From an uncultured Lachnospiraceae bacterium (lineage in GTDB: Bacteria; Bacillota; Clostridia; Lachnospirales; Lachnospiraceae), in assembly GCA_910577115.1 (NCBI GenBank), contig CAJTMC010000005.1, positions 1 to 64,000 of the forward strand: a stretch of 64,000 nucleotides of DNA, read 5' to 3'. The stretch's first letter is position 1; each line of letters begins with the position of its first letter. Below are positions 59,939-64,000 of the stretch, piece after piece. The position numbers were made by a program, and so were the translations under genes. A model generated the notes under the pieces. That model made no database searches. It was not told the DNA's origin and was given only the letters and a program-made list of their open reading frames with translations.

Positions 59939-59978
59939 GCTTAACCAGATGTTAAAGATGAAATTATAAACACTCTTT

Positions 59979-62246
59979 TTATTTGTCAGTCAAATTTTTG
60001 ACATCATTGTAAAATGCATGTCCGTCCTTACCGTTCTGCTTCACATAATACATCGCCTCGTCCGCCTTTGCCACAAGCTGCTCTACATCCTGTGCATCGC
60101 CCGGATAAATACTCACGCCAATACATGCTGAAAGACCGGTATTCTCTGCGTGGTACTCCTGTTTAATACGCGTAATTTCTTCTCTTAAAGATTGTATCTT
60201 GCCTGATGCAATCTTTTCGTCACTGTCCTTTACAAATATAATAAACTCATCACCGCCAAAGCGTGCAACAATATCGTCACTTCGAAAAATATGCTTTATG
60301 CTGTCTGCTACGTTAATCAATATCTCGTCACCCGCCAAATGACCCATTTGGTCATTGACGCTTTTGAAATTGTCAAGATCAAAGAATAAAAGGATTGCCC
60401 TTTTGCCATTGTCCTTGATGTATTTATCGACCAGCGTGTAAAATGTATTTTTATTATAAAGCCCTGTCAGCTTATCCCGCATTGAGGCATCGCTTAACTG
60501 CCGCATTTGATTCACTTCTTTGTCTATATCAGTCATTCTGCCAAGCGTCCGGTATATCTTCCCGTTCTTCTCCATGCTGCTGAGCTTTACCCGGTGCCAC
60601 TTGTATCCATCTGCCGTTTTCAGCCGCACACTCATCTCCGATTTCTTACTGCTGCCCTTTAACGCGTCCATTGCCCTAATAAAAAGCGCCAAATCTTCAT
60701 CTGCTATAATGGCACTAAATGCCTCCTTCTCTTTTCCGTCATAGACAAACCGGGGTGGTACAATCCCGAAACGTTCCTCATAAAATGGCGGCCATGTATA
60801 CTCGTGTGTCTTGACATCACAATAGAACACAATATCCCTTGAGTCTTCCATAAACAGCTTGTACATCTCTTTTTCTTCTTCAAGCGTTTCCTTGAGCAGC
60901 TGCTCTCTGCTAAAGTCAATCAGCACACAGGTAATATTCTGTTGACCGTTTAAGTCATTATTCCTTGCTCCGTTTAGCAGAACCGGCTTATTTTGCTCAC
61001 TGCCCTTGAGATTAAACTTGAGCTCTATCATGTTTGTGCCTGTCCATGCTCTTTTTAACCCTGCTTCAACCCGCATCCTGTCTTCATCACAGACAAAATC
61101 CAAAAAAAGTCTGTCTGACCTTTGCGGCATATTCGCTTCATGAAATACCGTACTCCAAAATCTGTCATTGGCATAGGCAACCCGAAAACCGTCTTTCTTT
61201 GTGATGATCACCAAACCACCATTGATATTGTTCGTAATATTTTTAAGATACTCCTCGTTCTGTGACATAATCCGCATCACTTTACTGCGGTTTAGCAGTC
61301 TTGCCATTAAAATTACCATGATGATAAGAACAAGTATAATTACACCGATTGCTGCAAAAAGCATCGGATTATTCGCGATTTGTTCCGAAAGGGTAGGATA
61401 ATACATTCTCGTTATCGTATAATCCACAATCAGCTGACGCGTATATTCCTCTGGCATCGCCGCAATCGCTTTGTTCAGAATCGCTACAAGAACCGGATCC
61501 GCATCCGCCACTACCGCACACGCAAGCTCTTCCTGCGTAACAGAGCTTTTATACAACATCAGGTCACTATATGAAGGCCGTTTCAAATACTCGTCCATAA
61601 CGTACACGCTTTGAAATACTAAATCTGCTTCCCCTTTTTGAACTGCTTTCAAAGCAGCCTCCATGCTGTCCGCGTATTCTACTTCATAATTCGGGTATGT
61701 ATCCGTTAAATACTGATATCCCATACGGTATCCTTTTGCCACAAGCACCTTTAGGGGCTTGCTCATGTCAATTGCTGCTCCCTTTTTTGCCACGAGCACC
61801 ACATCGCTGGAAAAAAAAGAATTGGTCAACATAATATTAGGATTATTCCTGTTTTCTCCATAAGATAAAACACCAACCGCTACATCGGCATTTCCCTGCA
61901 TGAGGTAATCGACAGGATTGACACCTGCTGGCAGTTCTAAATAGATAAAATGAAGTCCTGTATTAACCTCTATCCATTTCATAATATCTATCGATATTCC
62001 ATGCAGCTCGCCGCCCTCCTCGTAAGAAACAGGCGCTCTGCTTATAAAATTTGCAAGTCTTAGTTCCCTGTTCTGCGCAATATATGCAAGCTCCTCCTCA
62101 TTCCATTCAATCTCTACACGCGCGATATCCCTTGCACGTACAGTAATCCTCCCAAAACTGCATGCAAGTATCACCACCATTATCAAAATGCACAGTCCGC
62201 ATATCCCATTAAATTTATTGTTCTTACTGAACAGACTTTTTTTCAT
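59979..62246 (-). CDS. membrane diguanylate cyclase with periplasmic solute-binding sensor
   Basis: A 755-residue sensor enzyme. Residues 1-35 are a signal/anchor helix, about 48-278 an SBP_bac_3-like (amino-acid-binding) domain outside the cell, 296-317 a membrane helix, 330-450 and 460-580 two PAS-like domains, and 590-750 a GGDEF domain. The active-site motif GGDEF (664-668) is complete and the inhibitory I-site RxxD (655-658) is in place, so it should make c-di-GMP with product feedback. A bound amino acid or similar small solute is a likely signal. No EAL domain is attached. Confidence 0.93.
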   Translation of the reverse strand: MKKSLFSKNNKFNGICGLCILIMVVILACSFGRITVRARDIARVEIEWNEEELAYIAQNRELRLANFISRAPVSYEEGGELHGISIDIMKWIEVNTGLHFIYLELPAGVNPVDYLMQGNADVAVGVLSYGENRNNPNIMLTNSFFSSDVVLVAKKGAAIDMSKPLKVLVAKGYRMGYQYLTDTYPNYEVEYADSMEAALKAVQKGEADLVFQSVYVMDEYLKRPSYSDLMLYKSSVTQEELACAVVADADPVLVAILNKAIAAMPEEYTRQLIVDYTITRMYYPTLSEQIANNPMLFAAIGVIILVLIIMVILMARLLNRSKVMRIMSQNEEYLKNITNNINGGLVIITKKDGFRVAYANDRFWSTVFHEANMPQRSDRLFLDFVCDEDRMRVEAGLKRAWTGTNMIELKFNLKGSEQNKPVLLNGARNNDLNGQQNITCVLIDFSREQLLKETLEEEKEMYKLFMEDSRDIVFYCDVKTHEYTWPPFYEERFGIVPPRFVYDGKEKEAFSAIIADEDLALFIRAMDALKGSSKKSEMSVRLKTADGYKWHRVKLSSMEKNGKIYRTLGRMTDIDKEVNQMRQLSDASMRDKLTGLYNKNTFYTLVDKYIKDNGKRAILLFFDLDNFKSVNDQMGHLAGDEILINVADSIKHIFRSDDIVARFGGDEFIIFVKDSDEKIASGKIQSLREEITRIKQEYHAENTGLSACIGVSIYPGDAQDVEQLVAKADEAMYYVKQNGKDGHAFYNDVKNLTDK

Positions 62247-62446
62247 GTATTTTCATATCTCCAATGAATTTGAATATTGTATACAATCTAATTATAAGTC
62301 TATATAAAATCGCTGTCAACAAAATCTTCCCTGTATCTTCCGCTGCATCTTCTGCATAAATTTAATAAAGCTTTACACCTTTTTCCTAATTTGATAGATA
62401 CAATCGTAACAATCAGTATAGATTATAAAGAAAGCAAGGTGATTGT
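62247..62446. other. divergent intergenic region
   Basis: About 200 nt between the diguanylate cyclase and the 40-residue gene. A plus-strand TTTACA with TAGATA 17 nt away (about 62372-62400) is a candidate promoter for the small gene. Confidence 0.35.
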
Positions 62447-62569
62447 ATGACAGGCGAAGAAGTCATTAACCTCCTTCAGAAATTAGAGGCTGAAGGAAGG
62501 ACAGCCGAAAAAATTACAGAAATTATTAAATATGTGGAAACGGCTGAAACCAAAACAGAAACGAAATAA
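62447..62569 (+). CDS. 40-residue helical protein
   Basis: Begins MTGEEVINLLQKLEAEGRTA and ends in a Lys/Glu/Thr-rich tail; predicted helix-loop-helix. A ribosome binding site (AAGGTGAT) precedes the ATG and a T-tailed hairpin follows at 62595-62619, so the short gene has all signals of an expressed unit. It is too short for family assignment. Single plus-strand genes of this size also occur at 43012; I see no sequence identity between them. Confidence 0.65.
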   Translation: MTGEEVINLLQKLEAEGRTAEKITEIIKYVETAETKTETK

Positions 62570-62594
62570 GGCGTAATCTTTATAGAGAAAGAAC

Positions 62595-62626
62595 GCAGCA
62601 AACCTTGTTGATTTGCTGCATTTTTA
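62595..62626 (+). terminator. terminator after the 40-residue gene
   Basis: GCAGCAAAC/ATTTGCTGC-type arms (62595-62619) followed by ATTTTTATATT. Confidence 0.85.
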
Positions 62627-62640
62627 TATTCTCCGCCACG

Positions 62641-63066
62641 TTATAACGGCTGCGCTTCGGCACCCGATTCATTTTTATTCACAAGCTCCATATGCTCCAT
62701 ATCAAGCCTTCTGTAAAAACAGTTATTCGCCACTCCGTTATAAGAGGTATGGCAGATATTCCCTCTGAGCGGACGTACCTTGTAAACCAGCGAATTCTGT
62801 TCACAGTTTACCAAAACCTCCAGCAGCTCAAACTCATTTCCAGAAGTCTTGCCTTTATGCCAAAGCTCGTTGCGCGACGTGCTCCAAAGCACAAGCCGGC
62901 GCAGTTTTACCGACTCCTGAAACGCTGCCTCGTTTGTGTAGGCTACAAGAATCACTTCGTCCGTGTCCGCGTTCTGAATGGCAACAGGAATCACCTCCTG
63001 CCCCTTCATATTGGCAATCTTTTTAAAATCTAGCTTTAATTCTTTTGTTTCTTCAATATATCCCAT
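62641..63066 (-). CDS. HisI-like phosphoribosyl-AMP cyclohydrolase paralogue
   Basis: A 141-residue protein clearly of the HisI fold: EVIPVAIQNADTDEVILVAY, STSRNELWHKGKTSGN and CHTS...NCFYRR. Cysteines matching the zinc ligands are C88, C105 and C116. The canonical DCDGD, whose aspartates bind magnesium, reads NCEQN, and the CHTGxxSC block has a 4-residue insertion. It therefore probably is not a normal histidine enzyme. No other his gene is near. The ATG at 63066 follows AAAGGG; one five codons earlier is possible. Confidence 0.8.
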   Translation of the reverse strand: MGYIEETKELKLDFKKIANMKGQEVIPVAIQNADTDEVILVAYTNEAAFQESVKLRRLVLWSTSRNELWHKGKTSGNEFELLEVLVNCEQNSLVYKVRPLRGNICHTSYNGVANNCFYRRLDMEHMELVNKNESGAEAQPL

Positions 63067-63079
63067 ATTGTTCCCTTTC

Positions 63080-63096
63080 ATGACAATGTTCGTCAT
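63080..63096. repeat. 17-nt dyad near the HisI-like start
   Basis: ATGACAATGTTCGTCAT, arms ATGAC/GTCAT. A copy with two changes lies upstream of spoIVA at 44807-44823. Confidence 0.4.
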
Positions 63097-63178
63097 AACC
63101 ACATTCCGTTTATAACATACGTGTTTTGCGAAAAACTGCTTCCAATGCCGCAAAATGCAAACCTTCCAGCCAAAAATC

Positions 63179-64000
63179 TTAATTTTCAACCATTTCCTGT
63201 CTGTTTTTTACAAACGCATACTTTAACTGCAGCATATTTCGCAACTGCTTTAAAATATAGAACAACACTGCCCTCGCTTCGAATTCCTCTCTTGTCTGCG
63301 GCAGCGGGCGCGTCGCCATGCGGCTTAAAAACGCGTCCGTCTTTGACAATAGCCCTTCCACCGAGTTGTTGCGGTGATACCCCTCCTCAATTTTCTTAAT
63401 CAGCGCTGCAACCTGCTTCGCCTGCTGCGGAAGATACGCAAGACCTTTGATGTTCTCATAGACTTCCCTTAAAATAATACTCTGCTCCTCGCGCATCTCA
63501 ATATAGTCAATTTCATACGTATCGTCCGAAAGCACGGAATTGTCATAATTTTCAATCGCACAAAGCCTTGCCCGAGAAAGTGCATCGTCAAGCGTTGCAA
63601 AACAACCGCTCCCATATGCCTTGCGGTCTTCCTGCAAAAGCCACTCCGACATGCGGTGCAGAATGCCCTTTATCTGATTATCCACTTCATCTGAAAGCGC
63701 CTCAAACTGATGCGTCTTCCTGTGTAAGTGCATATTTACAATAATACCAAACGATGTTCCCACAAAAAACAGCAGAATTTCGTTGAGCACGAGACTGCCC
63801 GTCATGTCCTTTTCCGTCAGAAAATGTGTCACAAGCACCGACACCATCGCAAGCGCCTCCACCCATTTCATCCGAAAACACAATAGTGCAAAAAAGAACA
63901 GAAACACCGCAAATGCCGGAATATTGTAGCCAATCAGCCAAAAGCAGACTGCCGCCAAAAGAAATGCACAGCAAAGCGCCGCCGCCCGTTTCAGCGCAGT
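63179..64000 (-). CDS. FUSC/ArAE-family membrane protein, cut by window edge
   Basis: The frame is open from 63179 past the window end, so the N-terminus is missing; the first visible ATG-like start is a TTG at 63958 and is not the real start. At least 273 residues are present: hydrophobic helices over the first 95 or so (NIPAFAVFLFFFALLCF, GSLVLNEILLFFVGTSFGIIV) and then a helical cytoplasmic domain. The pattern fits the aromatic acid exporter (ArAE_1) family, which expels p-hydroxybenzoate-like acids. The gene lies 113 nt upstream of the HisI-like gene on the same strand. Confidence 0.8.
   Translation of the reverse strand, partial: TALKRAAALCCAFLLAAVCFWLIGYNIPAFAVFLFFFALLCFRMKWVEALAMVSVLVTHFLTEKDMTGSLVLNEILLFFVGTSFGIIVNMHLHRKTHQFEALSDEVDNQIKGILHRMSEWLLQEDRKAYGSGCFATLDDALSRARLCAIENYDNSVLSDDTYEIDYIEMREEQSIILREVYENIKGLAYLPQQAKQVAALIKKIEEGYHRNNSVEGLLSKTDAFLSRMATRPLPQTREEFEARAVLFYILKQLRNMLQLKYAFVKNRQEMVEN

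Noticed and set aside
1..64000. CRISPR array
   Set aside because: No regularly spaced direct repeats and no cas genes were seen.

Overview
The window looks like a chromosomal segment of a spore-forming, Gram-positive anaerobe of the class Clostridia, most likely Lachnospiraceae. The reasons are a SpoIVA gene, T-box leaders on the pheS and tyrS genes, AGGAGG-type ribosome binding sites, a compact clostridial secG-rnr-smpB-ssrA cluster, an archaeal-type PurO next to a stand-alone AICAR transformylase, and decayed IS1182/IS3 copies. The assignment is an inference from gene content, not from a marker gene. Most genes lie on the minus strand.

Layout. 0.1-1.8 kb: a BlaR1-like M56 peptidase and a BlaI repressor with no beta-lactamase beside them. 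2.0-4.5 kb: an insertion-sequence graveyard with an amidohydrolase stump, a broken IS1182 transposase and an IS3 orfB remnant. 4.5-5.7 kb: an isolated AAA+ ATPase. 5.8-9.4 kb: two tandem aconitase-superfamily hydro-lyases (large and small subunit each), neither with the usual LeuC cysteine motif. 9.5-15 kb: a Ham1-like NTPase, a PaaI thioesterase, a PaaK CoA ligase, a Nudix hydrolase, a PilZ protein and a membrane acyltransferase. 15-20 kb: T-box-pheS-pheT-queA. 20.1-24.3 kb: an integrase relic abutting ssrA, then vanZ-like, smpB, rnr and secG. 25-29 kb: a cytidylate-kinase-like protein, a membrane-tethered MerR regulator overlapping a decayed secreted-protein gene, and a MATE exporter. 29.3-35.4 kb: tRNA-Leu, nudC, AICAR transformylase, purO and a 990-residue Hsp70/actin-fold protein. 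35.5-42.7 kb: a heterodimeric ABC exporter, RNase H, a membrane-anchored MutS-like ATPase, cytidine deaminase and purine nucleoside phosphorylase. 43-51.6 kb: a 63-residue small protein, spoIVA, a VWA/MoxR pair, gpsA, plsY, der and a DUF512 radical-SAM protein. 51.7-57.5 kb: prs, a decayed lipoprotein gene, an unknown anchored protein, and a UmuC-type polymerase/YolD/90-residue protein cassette. 58-64 kb: T-box-tyrS, a periplasmic-sensing diguanylate cyclase, a 40-residue small protein, a divergent HisI paralogue and a FUSC/ArAE membrane protein cut by the window edge.

The clearest functional groups are phenylalanyl-tRNA synthetase under T-box control; trans-translation and RNA decay (ssrA, smpB, rnr); purine synthesis and salvage (AICAR transformylase, PurO, PNP, Prs); phospholipid synthesis (gpsA, plsY) beside der and spoIVA; and c-di-GMP signalling (the GGDEF protein and, perhaps, the PilZ protein).

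The observations most worth a second look are the two non-canonical hydro-lyase pairs, the large Hsp70-like protein, the HisI paralogue that has lost the metal-binding aspartates, the MerR/secreted-protein pair, and several families of short repeats placed just upstream of start codons. No CRISPR array, intact prophage or intact transposon was seen.
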